The position numbers were made by a program, and so were the translations under genes. Below, piece by piece: positions 22,641 through 35,139 of a stretch of DNA of 64,000 bases (positions are counted from its first letter, which is position 1; each line of letters starts with the position of its first letter). The stretch covers positions 12,360,501 to 12,424,500 of the forward strand of contig JALGPY010000014.1 in assembly GCA_023055425.1 (NCBI GenBank). Direction: 5' to 3'. The DNA is from Linanthus parryae. Taxonomy: Eukaryota > Streptophyta > Magnoliopsida > Ericales > Polemoniaceae. The notes beneath the pieces are model-generated. The model worked only from the letters and a program-made list of their open reading frames with translations. It was not told the DNA's origin and ran no database searches.

Positions 22641-24665
22641 GTACTAACCTAATTTCCCAATTTCATGTCGTTAGTTAGTTTTCTCACAAATTACTGATTA
22701 GTGTTATGATTTTTGTCTTTTCAGAATACACTTAGTTTTCTTGTTGTGCAGTGTACGTGCATTGTACGTGTTAAATTTGTGTTGCCTTGCACGCTTCATA
22801 TTTTTGTTTCAGCTATTGGATTTTTATTTGTTCTCATTTTAAAAAATAAAAATTCTATGTTTTTTATTTGTTCTCATTTTACATAAGAGAAAAAAATAAA
22901 AAATTAAAGCGTTGTAGTAGTATGTACGTTACGTAGCCTGCAGGGCTCAGATCGCCAGAGAGAGAGAAACATGCTCCTATGATGCGTGTATACCTGGCAC
23001 GATCACGGGCTGCATTGATCTCTATGTTGTCGGTGTCGTCGAAATCAGACATCCCATGTAGAGTAATGGTTGCAGTATTTGCTGATACCGGAACCATTTC
23101 CACAACCAAAGTTACGAAGATCATCATCGGCAAAGAATGGTTTTCAGCAAAGTTTTTTCAATCATATTGGCACATTTGTGGGGGAGGAGGTTTGCAGAGC
23201 GATAAGAAATTTATCCCCTCTATTTATGGCCTTCCCGCCTCAATAGTGACCTACAAGACCTTAAGTATCGAAACCTCCTAGTGGTTAGCAACTATGCTAG
23301 GGTACTACAAATAGGAACCCGAAGTCCTCATGGTAGTGCAGAATATGGGTACCAAGGGTAAGCCAGAGTTTGGCTCCCAAAATCTCTTGACCATAATATA
23401 TGGTCATAAACAATATAATCATTGTAGTGAACTAAAGAACAGCTCGTGCAAGATATCTTTCACTTTACGTTACTTAGTGTCTTATGAGTATTTCTTGAAA
23501 ATGTCGTGATTCTCAGTTCAAACAAGAGATACAAAACTAGCAAGGGAAACATGGATTGCAATATATATAAGTTCCAAGTAAAATATATTTAATGCTTCTA
23601 AGGGAGAGATTTCAGTTTCACACTTTGTGCCAAAGTAGACATGATTTCCAGAGTTTCAACAAATGGATAGTACGATAATCAAAACAATAACCAATTTGGC
23701 ACATAGCATATATTGGAAACTCATTTTGATAGTAGAAGAGTCGAGCATATAACTTACCTTGGCAAGCAAATTCCAAATCAATAACGAGCAGCTAATTGTT
23801 ATGAACTCAGGGTATACAAATGACGTAATATTATAATCAATACTATATCCATAGAATCATGTACATGTTACAACTGACCTACATTAATGCAAGTGAAATG
23901 ATTCTAGGGCAACATATAACCCAGTAGTATGTACTAACTGTCGGGTTGAAGTAGGGTTTGGTAAAGCCACGAGGTAACTCTGAGTTATATATTTTCGAGG
24001 CAGGTGGGAACTCTGCATCCGCTCGTACAATGATTAGTTTCTAGGGCTCATCGGACAGTAGAGCTAGTTGTTCCCGTGGCACGTGGCCAGGTGGCCGCCA
24101 GAAAAGTTTCTAATGAAGACTTTAACAAAGATACAATGAGAATGAAATCTCAAAGCAAAGTTTATCCCTTAAATTTTGTTACTTGTATTTATAATGTTAA
24201 CTCAAATTTGTCCCATCTACTTCTTGTACTTCTTTTGAAATATGCATGTGCCCAATCATCTGTTTACATGTTGAGGTATTTCTTACTCAGCTCAAGCTGA
24301 CTTTTTGAAACACTGTGGTCGGCTTTTGCCTTTGCCACTTTGAAAACCCACGGGTTAATACCGCTGCAAGCTCTAGGGGACGAATCACTAGCTTGGAACG
24401 GGGAATTACATTAGCTCTCATGGAATAAATCATCTGTTTCATGTTTTACAAACAATTCAGTTTTGTTTTCAAGTTTTCACATTAAGGACCACATTTGGTC
24501 ATTCTCTTTATTGTAATAAAATTGTTTTGAATTAAATTAAAGTTTTGTTCTTTATGGCTTGGTACGAGGCCGACGTTCTACTCCGTACACAATGAGGTAA
24601 AACTCCTCGTGCGGGGGACATCTTAGCGGTTCGGGCTAGACCTGAAATCGCGGGGTATTACAGTT
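22641..24665. other. Intergenic, no supported gene
   Basis: Overlapping ORFs on both strands at 22,879-23,281 have no recognisable domain. The rest is AT-rich. I found no paired termini here. Confidence 0.4.
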
Positions 24666-25100
24666 CTTCTGTCTAAAGTTAAAAAATCCCACACATCTTA
24701 AATACTTCATGCATATAAGTCTCTGTCCTATTACATATAAGATTATCTCAAAATGTATGATATCTTGCAATCAGTCCACATTTGTAAAGAGCATGCTGAT
24801 TTTAGATAATGTAATTATTGCTCAGGAGATTATGCATTTCATAAAGAACAAGAGGAAGGACACGGAAGGGATTATGGTCCTAAACTCGATATGTTGAAAG
24901 ATTTTGATAGAGTTATATGAGCATATTGAGAAAGCATAATGTTGAAAATGGGATTCTGTGAAAGATGGTTGAATGGGTAATGGCATGCGTTAATTCAGTA
25001 GGTTCACAATGTTGATTAATGGTGAAGTCAATGAGTGTATCACCCCGTCGAGGGGTATCAGACAAGGTGAAATCGTCAATTGTTCCATAAATGATACTGT
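24666..25100 (+). pseudogene. LINE reverse-transcriptase fragment
   Basis: The plus strand reads TYKIISKC, then IIAQEIMHFIKNKRK, then a decayed AYDR-like block, and near 25,055 RRGIRQGE. These match successive conserved blocks of plant L1 RT in the right order. Frameshifts and stops interrupt it. No FADD box, endonuclease or tail is present. Confidence 0.65.
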
Positions 25101-26883
25101 ACTCGTGAGTATTTACTGTTGGAAAGCCTAAATATTGAATGTTCAAAATTATGAACACATGTCTTCATATGAATATTGTGGTTGGTTTTTGATGTTTTTC
25201 ATTTTCAATTGTTCGGAATGAGACCTATGCGGTCTCTACTTGTGTTGATTACTAACTACCCAAATAAATTAGAACGGTGTAGTTTATGAGAGTCTAAAAT
25301 GTGTTTTCAGTAGCAAGTTTGTATTAATCTCAACTATTGAATTCGTTAAATTAGGAAAAGTTTTTCAAAAAATATGTCTGGGAGAAATGCTCAAGGTAAC
25401 GTCTGAAAACCAATTATGAGTATTTGACATTGCATATGTCTCCAAGAAGTTGTGGACCACGTTTATTGTAATACACATGTTTAGCTAGTACTTTGCGCTT
25501 ACTGACTACAGCAAAACACGGGAGACAAACATTCATTTTGATTTGAAACACGAGTTACCTTTGAACATTGATATTGAATTCGTTATTTCATGTCACGACA
25601 TCTCCAATAACGACCTAATTAGTGGTTATAGTTCAAATATGACTATGGATGGGAAGTGGCTCCAATATGCTCTCTAATATACTGAAAAGACAATTAAAAA
25701 CACTTTTCTCTACATTTTTAGAGAGAGGAAATCCTCTCTCGATATCCTTGTGCCTTCAGTGTTCTTATGGTTATTTCTCCAGTTCTGGGTTCTAGCTTTT
25801 AGATTGTTCATCCGCATGCTCCTTTTCTACCCTCCGATTGGCTGCTGGTCTTCGTTGCTTGTGCCACATCTGCCCGTTCTTCAAATACCTCTCCCTTTTC
25901 CCACAATCACCTTCCATCCAAGAAAAACATCATTAATCATCACCCTTTTCTTGGAAATTGTTGTTTCTCCTATGCTACTTCTCAAAACTTTCTCCCCTTG
26001 TCCATAATCTTTTTTCATCATGGCTCAACACCAGTAATCATCATCTCTTTTTTCATGGAAATTGCTGGTTCCTACCGTCTCTCCCTCTTAGCGTCTTTCT
26101 CAACCAATTAATTTCTCCTCCCTTCTTTTCTCTATCTCATCTCCTCAAATGAACCCTCCTCCGTCGTCTTTAACCATCTTCTTCCCCAGATCTAATCATG
26201 TCTTTTCTATTCCCCAGTTGTTTGCTTCATCTTCTGCTACCTCTTGTCTGGGTGTAATCAATACAACCTAGTTTCTCATCCTCATAAATGGCCATCTTTG
26301 ATTGCAACAACTTCTCAAACATACACCTCCTCTCTCATATCTAAGTAAAAAATCCCTAATGGATCGAAACCTCAACCAGCCCCCATCACCGCCATGGACC
26401 TACGCCAAGCCCCTCATCGTACAACTCCTCTAGGTCCGGCAACGATCATTAAACTCCTCCCCAAATCCACCAAAGACAACATATCAATCGGATTTCGGCG
26501 GTGGATCACAGACCTCCTAATCGAATCCACCTCGTTCCAAGACTCTAGAGACCGGCGGTGGGTCACAGTCTTGTCTCCATGAGGAAGACAATTGTGGGCT
26601 TCTATTTCCTCACAATATCTTAAATAGATATAACGTTGCGACCCAAGCCCCACACGTTCCAAATTGTGAGATTCATTGAGCTTGGCTGACAGTGTGGTAC
26701 TTCGGGGCTCCACCATCCATTATGGTTATTTGAGCCACATAAGTCCACTTGTTACTTACTATTCTTCCATATTTTTTCCATTATCCACTGTTCCTCCACT
26801 CCTACCAGGGGCACGCTTGTTTAGTCTTCCCCGCCCGTGCTTCGTGTCTTCCGCTTTCTCTGATGGGTTATGGCTCGGGTTTG
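25101..26883. other. Intergenic; CT-rich segment 25,690-26,400
   Basis: The pyrimidine-rich part gives spurious Leu/Phe/Pro/Ser ORFs. A block with AATCATCA...TTGGAAATTG occurs twice (about 25,930 and 26,035), suggesting a local duplication. Opposed ORFs at 26,394-26,716 have no recognised domain. Confidence 0.4.
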
Positions 26884-27820
26884 TGTTTTTTATCAATTTA
26901 CCATAAACATCACTTGTATTATTCAAATTTGTGACATATAACCTACTGCATTATCAATTTACCATAGACATCACTTGTGCTATTACAATTTGTGATACAT
27001 AACCTACTGCATTATCAATTTACCATGGAAACCACCTACATTATTCAATTTGTGACAAATAGCATAGGCTAAGCTACGGAAAGTAACATAAATTGTGTAA
27101 ACGTTACGCAATTGCGCATTTGCATAGTTCATGTACCCCTTCATTAAATAAGGACAATTGTGTCATTGCGTAACATTTACAAAATTTCCTTACTTTACGT
27201 AGCTGGGACTAAATGAAATAAGCTATTTGTCATAAATTTTAATAACGCATATGGTTTTTATGGTAAATTGACAATGCAGTGGATTAAGGGCTAATTTGGG
27301 AATGCTTCCGCTGCCAGCACAACTGCTTTTCGACAGCAGAAGCAGTTTTAGTGTGTTTTCTTTTTCTAACAATTTCTGCTGTCCCACAACAATTTTCAGG
27401 AAGCAAAGAGGGAGATGCTTTTCCAGAAAATTCTTTTGATTAACTTATCTACAACCGATTTTAACCTTACAATTTTTTAAAATATCAATAGTTATCTTTA
27501 CGAAAACGACACGTGTAAAATATTTTTGTCATTTTACCCTCTCACAGCAAGTTCACAGTTGATTTTACCAAACACAAAATTACTAAATCAATATGTCACA
27601 ACAACTTTTACGTAATATTTATCAAACAACATTTTATCAAGAATTCGCAGCAGCTTTCTAAAGTGTTTTCACACAACAGCTTTCTAGCACTGCCACAACA
27701 TTCCCAAGCTAGCCCTAGGTATCACAAATTAAATGACGCAGGTTATTTTTGTGTTAAATTGATAATCAGTGGTTAAGTGTCATAAGTTCAATAATGCATC
27801 CATGTTTAAGGTAGAAAAAA
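26884..27820. mobile_element. Foldback element with three-unit arms
   Basis: The left arm has three tandem units of 61 bp, each starting TATCAATTTACCAT (26,891, 26,952, 27,013). Inverted copies lie in the right arm at about 27,222-27,287 and, beyond the nested MITE, at 27,717-27,812. An inner pair (AGCTACGGAAAGTAACATAA at 27,074 and its inverted partner ending near 27,203) closes the hairpin. It is non-coding. The outer ends are approximate, and no target duplication was found. Confidence 0.65.
27288..27715. mobile_element. PIF/Harbinger-type MITE (family B, copy 1)
   Basis: Inverted ends GGGCTAATTTGGGAATGCT and CATTCCCAAGCTAGCCC mark a 428-bp element. The flanks are TAA on the left and TAG on the right, a decayed 3-bp duplication. 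It is homologous along its length to the 426-bp copy in the phosphate-carrier intron and interrupts the right arm of the foldback element. Confidence 0.75.
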
Positions 27821-28700
27821 CTCATATTTTTGAAAATCAGCCTTGTGGGAAAATTCTCGGTTTTGCATAATATTGGTGGTACTGGGATAACTTTGTCTCA
27901 AAAACAAAATTTTAGTGACGAAATTGAGGAAGTTTTCTTCCGCACATTGAAAGGGTACATGTGTCATTTAGTCAAACTGAAGGCAAGTACGGCTCGGATT
28001 GGGAGGTGTGTGTTCCCTACCCAACCCATTGATCGCGGGTTGGTCATATCGATACCCAAACTCAATCAAGTAGACGACAAAGCTAAACCTAATCAAGCTT
28101 TTCGAATCGGACCGGTTTGACTGGGTTTAAAAGAGTTCAAAATATTCCAAATTGTTTAAAAACTTAAGTCTGTATACATGAGCGTGGACTGGTTTGACCG
28201 CGTTTTGCCTAAACTTTGCCCCGACCCAATAGGTAAGGGTTGAAGAATATTCAACCCAAACTCACACTATTCTTTCTGATACCCAACCCAAACATAACCT
28301 ATAAAACTTGATTTGTGGACGGCGTATATTACTATAATATGTAATTTTTCATGTGAAATTTAAATCAAACCGGACCGATAGTAAACGTTTTTGCTAACTC
28401 CGTAATCATAATCAATCAAAATTAATTCGAATACATAACTATATAATCATAATCAATCAAATAACACGAACAAGTGATAAACTCGGACCTGTTTGGACGA
28501 ATTTTGCTCACCAATGCAACAAGAGAGGGTTATAGTGTCTTTCGACCCCTCAACAACACTATTCCCACCATAGCCTCCGGTTATCACACATCCCAATAAT
28601 TGACGGAATATACCAACCCAGCACAGCCAAGCCACATGCCCCCTATTCCGTTCACACCCTTGGCCCGTCCGTAATTTCTACACAAACAGCGTCCAAATCC
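27821..28700. other. Upstream region of the phosphate-carrier gene
   Basis: It holds a stretch rich in AACCCA/GGTTGG-type words (28,015-28,300), resembling decayed repeat sequence. No gene is recognised. Confidence 0.4.
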
Positions 28701-28747
28701 GTAAATTCCCACTCCCGAGGGCTGATACACTGCTACAGTCCCTCAAT

Positions 28748-28755
28748 TATATAAA
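28748..28755 (+). promoter_or_regulatory. Candidate TATA box of the phosphate-carrier gene
   Basis: TATATAAA lies 149 bp upstream of the chosen ATG at 28,904. A GA/CT-rich leader (AGAGAGAGAAATC, then CTCTCTC runs) follows, as in many plant housekeeping promoters. Confidence 0.6.
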
Positions 28756-28903
28756 CCGAAGAGTGATTGGCCGTCGAAAACGGAATAACAAAGCAACATT
28801 GGAGACAGAGAGAGAAATCGGGAGAGACGATTGATTGGGCCCAAACCCTCATTTCTTCTCTCTCAATCTCTCTCGATCGAGATCTCGAAATCTCTCTCTT
28901 TCA

Positions 28904-31900
28904 ATGGAGAATTCTAGGCAATCTCTGATCCCAAGCTACCTATACTCCTCCTCCGCAGTTTCCAGATCTCCGTTCCTCCACAAGCGCAACACCGGCCTCT
29001 TCCCTGCGCCGTCGTCGTCGCCATCGCCGGCGGTGGCTTCTGGAAATGAGGCTTCACCTAAGAGGTTTGTTATTCCGTCGGCTAGCGAGCCTGGGAAGAT
29101 CGAGATGTACTCGCCGGCGTTTTATGCTGCTTGTACGGCTGGTGGTATCATGAGCTGTGGTCTGACTCATATGACCGTCACTCCTCTTGACCTTGTCAAG
29201 TGTAACATGCAGGTATGAGTTTGTGACCTAATTCGAATTCGATCTGTTTGAATTTTTTGGATTCTGATTGTCAACTCGTTCGATCTGGTTTGTTTTGCGA
29301 TCTGGATTGCGGTTTTGTGTTGTTTTCACGCTGATTTGGTTTCGATCTGATTTAAGAGATCTAGTGTTGCTTATACTGTTTATTTCCGATGTGTAAATGT
29401 TCGCTAATAATCTGGAATCATTTGTGTTATTCGTGGCTGATTGGGAATATATTCTCAGCAACTTTGCCATGTTCATGCCATTAGTTATTCTTGTTAGTCA
29501 ACCGAAAGTGTAAAATATAATGAATTTCGCTTGGGGAAAACTGGAATCCAATGATTTTGGCATCAATTGTTTGCGTTGATGATATTCACAGTGATCAAGG
29601 TGTAAACATGTGCAATTGAGTTGTGATCTCTCACTTGTTTTGCTAAATTGAGTGGTGAGAGAGACGTGGCATCCTTTTAGCTTTCCTGATTCATTTACGT
29701 ACATTTGGATACATTTCTCGGGGAGTCTCTCTATCAAAGCGAACCGTCATCTTTGACACTTTTAGGGCCAGTTTGGGAATGCTTCTGCTACCAGCACAGA
29801 TGTTTTCGGACATCGGTAAAAATAAAATTTCTGCTTTTCCGGACAGTTTCTGCTGTCCCATACCAGTTTTCAGGAAGCAAGAGGGGAGATGTTTTTCCAG
29901 AGAGTGCTTTTGATATATTTATCTACAACCAATTTAAACATTACAATTTTTTAAATATCAGTAGTTATCTTTACGAAAATGACACGTTGCATATATTTTT
30001 GTCATTTTACCCTCCCACAGCAAGTTCACATTTGATTTAACCAAACACAAAATTACTATATCAAATTGCACATCAGCTTTTTACGTAACATTTACCAAAC
30101 AACATTTTTTTCAAGAATTCGCAGCAACTTTTCCATAGTGTTTTCACACAACAGCATTCTAGCACAGCCACAGCATTCCCAAACTGGCCCTTAGTTTGCC
30201 GTTTTGATGTTAGAGGCATTGACATATTTCATGACTTTGATATTTAGTCCTGTGTTTCCTGTGCCATCTACCATAGTTGTCAAAATCTTACGATTCACGA
30301 TTCGTATCCTACGATTCGATTCGATTAACCCATGAAACGATGTGAATCCCTTAGTGAATCTTTCATGGCCAAAAAAATATTTGAATCCCGATTCAAGAGT
30401 CTGAATCTTACGATTCAGACCGATTCTACGATTCACCTTCGATTCACCTGAAGGTGTACTTGAGTTGCGGCATAAGTCTAAGAACTAATACTTCCTATAT
30501 TACTTCATACATTTATGTTTGTTTTGGACCATGCATGTGTTTTAATTTACTAGTGCATTTTTCTCACGTCCAAGGCTAATAGTTTTCTATTATTTTCAAT
30601 CTCCTTGCATCTTGTAGTTCCTTGCTCCACATGCCTATCTATATCTAGAAATTTCATCATCTTTTTGATGTGTGAAACTCCTTATCACTAGTTAAGGATG
30701 CGAGTTTCCAATAATTTGAGCTATGAATATTTTGTTCAATAATGTTATAGCTTTATGAAATATTTTATTATATCTACATAAAAACATTGCAAGCTGAATC
30801 TTTACGATTCACGATTCGATTCGATTTACGATTCAGTGAAGGTGAATTTCGATTCACTATGTGAATCCTGATTTGACAACTATGCCATCTACCAAAATTA
30901 ACCATTGGACTCTTTAACAGATTGACCCTGCAAAGTACAAGAGTATCACTTCTGGATTTGGAATCTTGTTTAAGGAGCAAGGTGTGAGGGGTTTCTTCAG
31001 AGGATGGGTGCCTACCCTGCTTGGTTACAGTGCTCAGGGTGCCTGCAAGTTTGGTTTCTATGAATTCTTCAAGAAGTACTATTCTGATCTTGCTGGAGCT
31101 GAAAATGCTGCCAAGTACAAGACCTTGATCTACCTTGCTGGTTCAGCATCCGCAGAGGTGATTGCTGATATTGCTCTATGCCCCTTTGAGGCTGTGAAGG
31201 TTCGCGTTCAGACTCAGCCTGGCTTCGCTAGAGGACTGTCTGATGGACTTCCTAAGTTCGTGAGATCTGAAGGGGCTCTTGGGTAAGCTTACATAACTTC
31301 ATAAACATTTCTATGAAAGAACAAATAGCAATTGCTGCGTATTTAATTTGTTTTTGTTGGGTATCTGTGTAGGTTGTACAAAGGTCTTGTTCCTCTGTGG
31401 GGAAGGCAGATTCCATGTAAGTTTAATTACATACAGTTAGTAATATTCTGTAGAGCTTATGGTTAAACTGAATCCACTTTCTTTGTTTCTATCTCACAAA
31501 TATTGCAAATTATACTTGAGAAGTAATCATAGTGCATCTACTCCTCTTTGCTTCATGACTGGAAATGTTTGCTTGGTTTTTCTCACACCTTAATTGAGTT
31601 AAACTTGGAGGATTAAGCAATGCATGAAATCTAGCAAGGCTCTGTTTATTTTGTTGCGTGTTTACTCGAGACTGTCTTTGCTTGGCTAGCCTCTGTGAAG
31701 TAATTATGATTTGTTGTTGTTTGATAATTGGTCTTGTTCGAATTTCTCTATGCAGCTTAACAGTTAGTAGTTGATTCTTTAATAACTAATGGCTTTTGTG
31801 ATACATGATTTCAATTTGTTTGCATGATAGACAAAATATTGTAAGGGTTAGATACGCTGTTTTGGAAAGAAATGAATTTGAAAAACGATCATGTTTTACA

Positions 31901-34147
31901 CTTCACGGAGGGTGTTTGGATTGTTAGGTTTTGGTTTTTTGGCTTCTGTAATATGGCTGTAGTGAAGAAAGAGAATATGCAATACGCCCTCTCTCCTCAT
32001 TAGAACCTCACATTGTAAAAAAGTACAAAAGAAAACAAAACCGAAAAAAGTAGAACCATCTATCCAAACAGGGCCAGCATCGCTGTACAAGTTAGGACTC
32101 AATCTTCAGCATTTCATATCATTCAAGTTATAGCTTAAATCAAATGCTGACTTGCAAGTGTTCAATTTTCATCCTCACATTCTTATTTATATAGTATAGA
32201 ATGAGGGGAATCACATCAGTGCTATAACTACAAGATGTCGTGTATTTTTCATTATGCCTATTTTTTCTTAAAAACTTTAAAAACCAGACTCGGCAAGAAA
32301 GCTTATCGTGGTAATGTCATGTAAATCGCCGTATGAAAACTGTATTTGGTCCTTGCATTGATAGTGTTACCTAGACCCTGCATAGCAATTTATCTAATCT
32401 AACTTTTTATGGGTACTATATTTTGGTCCTTGCATAGATGATAGTTCATAGACCTTGTATAACCAATGAGGGCCATGACTGGCTGCGTTTAGTTCGGGTG
32501 CGAGTGTGGTTAAGAAAAGTTGCTATGTAATGCTAACTCCATTGACTGACTCCTTAAAGTTGCTTATATTTATGTTTGAATTTCTACATGTCAATATAGT
32601 ATAATGTGTTTCTTTCACTATCTCGGTCGGTTGCTTTTATGCTGGAGACTGCAGTTTTTACTCAATTATATGATCAGTACTTTAAATTTACTAGATCAGC
32701 TTTTTTGGCAGTATAAGAAACATGTCTGAAACCAGTATTAGTTTTCCAATATTGATTGTTGTTCATCTGTGTGTAGTTCTGTAGGCGTGATTAATTGGTT
32801 TTTTCCCATCTGTATTTGAGTTGATTATTGACACTGAAGTCTGATTCCATAGTACATCCTTTAATAAACATTTCTTCCATTGTGTACATCAATGGGTAGT
32901 TCTGTAGGTGTGATTTGTTGGTTTTCTCCCTCGTATATTGTTGTTAATTATTGATTCTGAATCCATCAAACATGCTTTAATAAACTATATTTATTTTTCA
33001 GTAAATGAATGCACGTAGAAAGGACCTCTTAACCATCGTCAGTACCCTGATTCTCATTTTCCCTTGCTAGAATGATTTTCTCCTTTTTAGTGATAAACAG
33101 ACGCGTTTCCTTTAATTATTGTCACCGAATCCTCAAAACATGCTTGAATAAACAATATTTCCCTCGTGTACATCAGTGGGTAGGTCTGCATGCTTGATTT
33201 GTTGGTTTTTCCCTCTGTATTTGAGTTAGTTCTTGACATTGAATCCATAGAACATGCTTTAATAAACAGGCATTTTCATTGATCTTCCTCGATACAATAA
33301 TTCTCATTTTCCCTTTTCTATAATGATTTTCTCCTTGTTAGTGTGGTAAACATACCTGTTTTCTTTAACTTGCTCTGATTTTCACGACCAGCAAACTAGC
33401 TTGTCTTACAATTCATGATGTTCGACCATTCTTTTTCTTGAATCCTTGAACACACTATTTAATCAGTTTTCTAACCCCTAACCTTGCACATTTTTTCAGA
33501 CACCATGATGAAGTTTGCCTCATTCGAGACCATTGTGGAAATGCTCTACAAGTATGCCATCCCCACTCCTAAACACGAGTGCAGCAAAAACCTGCAGCTT
33601 GGTGTGAGCTTTGCTGGTGGTTATGTAGCTGGTGTTTTCTGTGCTATCGTGTCACATCCTGCTGATAATCTGGTCTCCTTCCTCAACAATGCTAAGGGAG
33701 CCACCGTTGGTGATGTAAGTGTTGATAGTTTATCATGCCTGTTTAGAACTCTGCGGCATCTTTTCTCCTTTTGCTAAGTACAGTGATGTGATTGTGCAGG
33801 CTGTGAAGAAGATTGGGCTCGTTGGTCTATTCACTCGCGGACTTCCTCTTCGTATTGTCATGATTGGAACTCTCACTGGAGCCCAATGGGGAATTTACGA
33901 TGCTTTCAAAGTGTTCGTTGGACTGTAAGTTCCCTTCCACTTAGCATTGTTATATCATTTCTCTTATGTAGATTTTTCCTGTTATTCGTTGGAGTAATTT
34001 TGGTAATAAAGTAGTTCGACAAATCGCATTCATCCTTTTTTACCTTCGGGAGTTCGATGAAATGGGATTGTGTATCTGATAGAGGCTTGTTTGTTTGACA
34101 GGCCAACAACTGGCGGTGCTCCACCTCCTGTCGCTGCTAAGGCATAA
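28904..34147 (+). CDS. MPT3: Mitochondrial phosphate carrier protein (MPT3/PHT3 type), 6 exons
   Basis: Exons are 28904-29212, 30921-31282, 31373-31416, 33500-33714, 33800-33924 and 34102-34147. All introns have GT-AG ends, and the joined frame gives 366 residues, close to the roughly 375 of Arabidopsis MPT3. The protein imports phosphate into the mitochondrial matrix for ATP synthesis. The three mitochondrial-carrier repeats are visible. Their signatures are PLDLVK (Pro94-Lys99), PFEAVK (Pro191-Lys196) and the degenerate PADNLV (from Pro292) typical of phosphate carriers. [21 protein letters not shown] is near-identical to plant orthologues. The N-terminal Ser/Pro-rich 70 residues are a mitochondrial presequence-like extension. 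An in-frame ATG lies upstream at 28,835. I chose 28,904 because [17 protein letters not shown] aligns with the known N-terminus. Several paralogues exist in plants, so the exact member is inferred. Confidence 0.95.
29765..30190. mobile_element. PIF/Harbinger-type MITE (family B, copy 2)
   Basis: Ends GGGCCAGTTTGGGAATGCTT and CATTCCCAAACTGGCCC are inverted, and both sides carry TTA (29,762-29,764 and 30,191-30,193). It lies in intron 1 of the phosphate-carrier gene. It is homologous to the copy at 27,288-27,715, two base pairs shorter. Confidence 0.85.
30273..30883. mobile_element. Mutator-type MITE, 611 bp
   Basis: Termini ATAGTTGTCAAAATCTTACG and TGATTTGACAACTAT are inverted. The perfect duplication GCCATCTACC flanks the element (30,263-30,272 and 30,884-30,893), consistent with the 9-10 bp of MULEs. 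The sub-terminal regions are arrays of ACGATTC/GATTCG words. It sits in intron 1, ending 37 bp before exon 2. Confidence 0.85.
31909..32075. mobile_element. Possible small MITE in intron 3
   Basis: GGAGGGTGTTTGGATTG at the left faces TATCCAAACAGGGCC at the right, an imperfect inverted pair of a type common in plant MITEs. No clear duplication is seen. Confidence 0.35.
32775..33270. repeat. Degenerate minisatellite in intron 3 of the carrier gene
   Basis: Blocks starting GTAGTTCTGTAGG (32,775 and 32,896) or GTAGGTCTGCATGC (33,179) continue to ATGCTTTAATAAAC-type endings. A partial unit lies between them. The repeated part is about 90-100 bp and poorly preserved. Confidence 0.6.
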
Positions 34148-34891
34148 TGCAGTTTCAGATAGATTTTGTCATGAAGGACCTGTGGGCTCGTAGTTCTCCT
34201 GAGGAATGAATAAGCGTAGGAAGAGGTTACACAGGCCTCTGAGCAGTAGGTTTCAAACTTGTTGCGGGTTTTTATCTCACTAACTTGGATATTTCGTTGT
34301 TTTGGGGTCCTCAATTTTACACATTTCGGTCATATTTTGGGTAACTAGAGTAGTAGATTCAAAGTCACCTTGTGGTGTTAGGTTGTGGTTATTTTATTCC
34401 CCATGAACAGGAATAATGAACAAGTTTGGGGGTTTATACTTATTATTTTGGTCCATTTGAGACGCTAATGGTGTCTGGGATTTCTTCTTTCTATCATCTA
34501 TTTGAAGGCATGTGAATCATGCCCGGTTTTTTGCTATTCTTGCCGTGCTTTGTTTGTTGAGTAATGGTTTATTATTGCTTCTACTTGTTGCTGAACTTCA
34601 AGCAATGAGAGAACCTGTGTCAGAGTGTGCATAAAAAAGGGATCTAGTCCAGAGGGAATTGTGATGAGCATGTCAAGTGTCATAGTAATTGGTTAAATGC
34701 ATTGGACTGTTCTTAATTCATTGTGATTATTATCGCCTGAGAGCCAACTGACTGAAGCTTCTTTTATTGTATGCCACCACTTGAGACAACATATCAAGTG
34801 AACTGGTGGCAGGTTCGAAAATGTGGATTATCCACTGTGAGAACCGTGTTAAGTGTGTATAGAACACTTCTCAAGTTCACAGAGGGACTAT
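34148..34891 (+). other. 3' UTR and downstream flank of the phosphate carrier
   Basis: No ORF of note. AATAAG- and AATAAT-like poly(A) signal variants occur near 34,207 and 34,412. The region ends at a MITE. Confidence 0.4.
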
Positions 34892-35089
34892 GGCCCTGTT
34901 TGGATATCACAGTTTGGTTAACCTCCACAAAAAGTTAACCAAACTTTAACCAAAAATTTATAGGACCCACATTCCACTAATCTTTCTACTCACATAAAAG
35001 TCAAAACCTCAAAACCAAAACTATCAAATCCAAACATGCACCTGGTTTGGTTAACTAAACAAGCTCAACCATGTTATCCAAACAGGGCC
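34892..35089. mobile_element. MITE, 198 bp, GGCCCTGTTTGGAT termini
   Basis: GGCCCTGTTTGGATA at the left and TATCCAAACAGGGCC at the right form near-perfect inverted repeats. TAT flanks both sides. The 3-bp duplication suggests Harbinger or CACTA, and TAT is not the canonical TWA, so the superfamily is uncertain. Confidence 0.75.
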
Positions 35090-35139
35090 TATGAGAACCC
35101 CGAACCAAGCTTTTACCAAAAGAACTCAGGCCTCCAACA

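Noticed and set aside
22879..23281. Overlapping ORFs on both strands as a gene
   Set aside because: Neither frame shows a known motif, both are about 100 codons or less, and they mirror each other, as expected for chance open frames.
26394..26716. Opposed ORFs of about 60 and 100 codons
   Set aside because: Mirror frames in compositionally biased sequence, with no domain and no splice context.
28835..28903. Upstream in-frame ATG as the phosphate-carrier start
   Set aside because: The extra 23 residues are Ser/Arg/Leu repeats from the CT-rich leader, and the known N-terminus aligns from 28,904.
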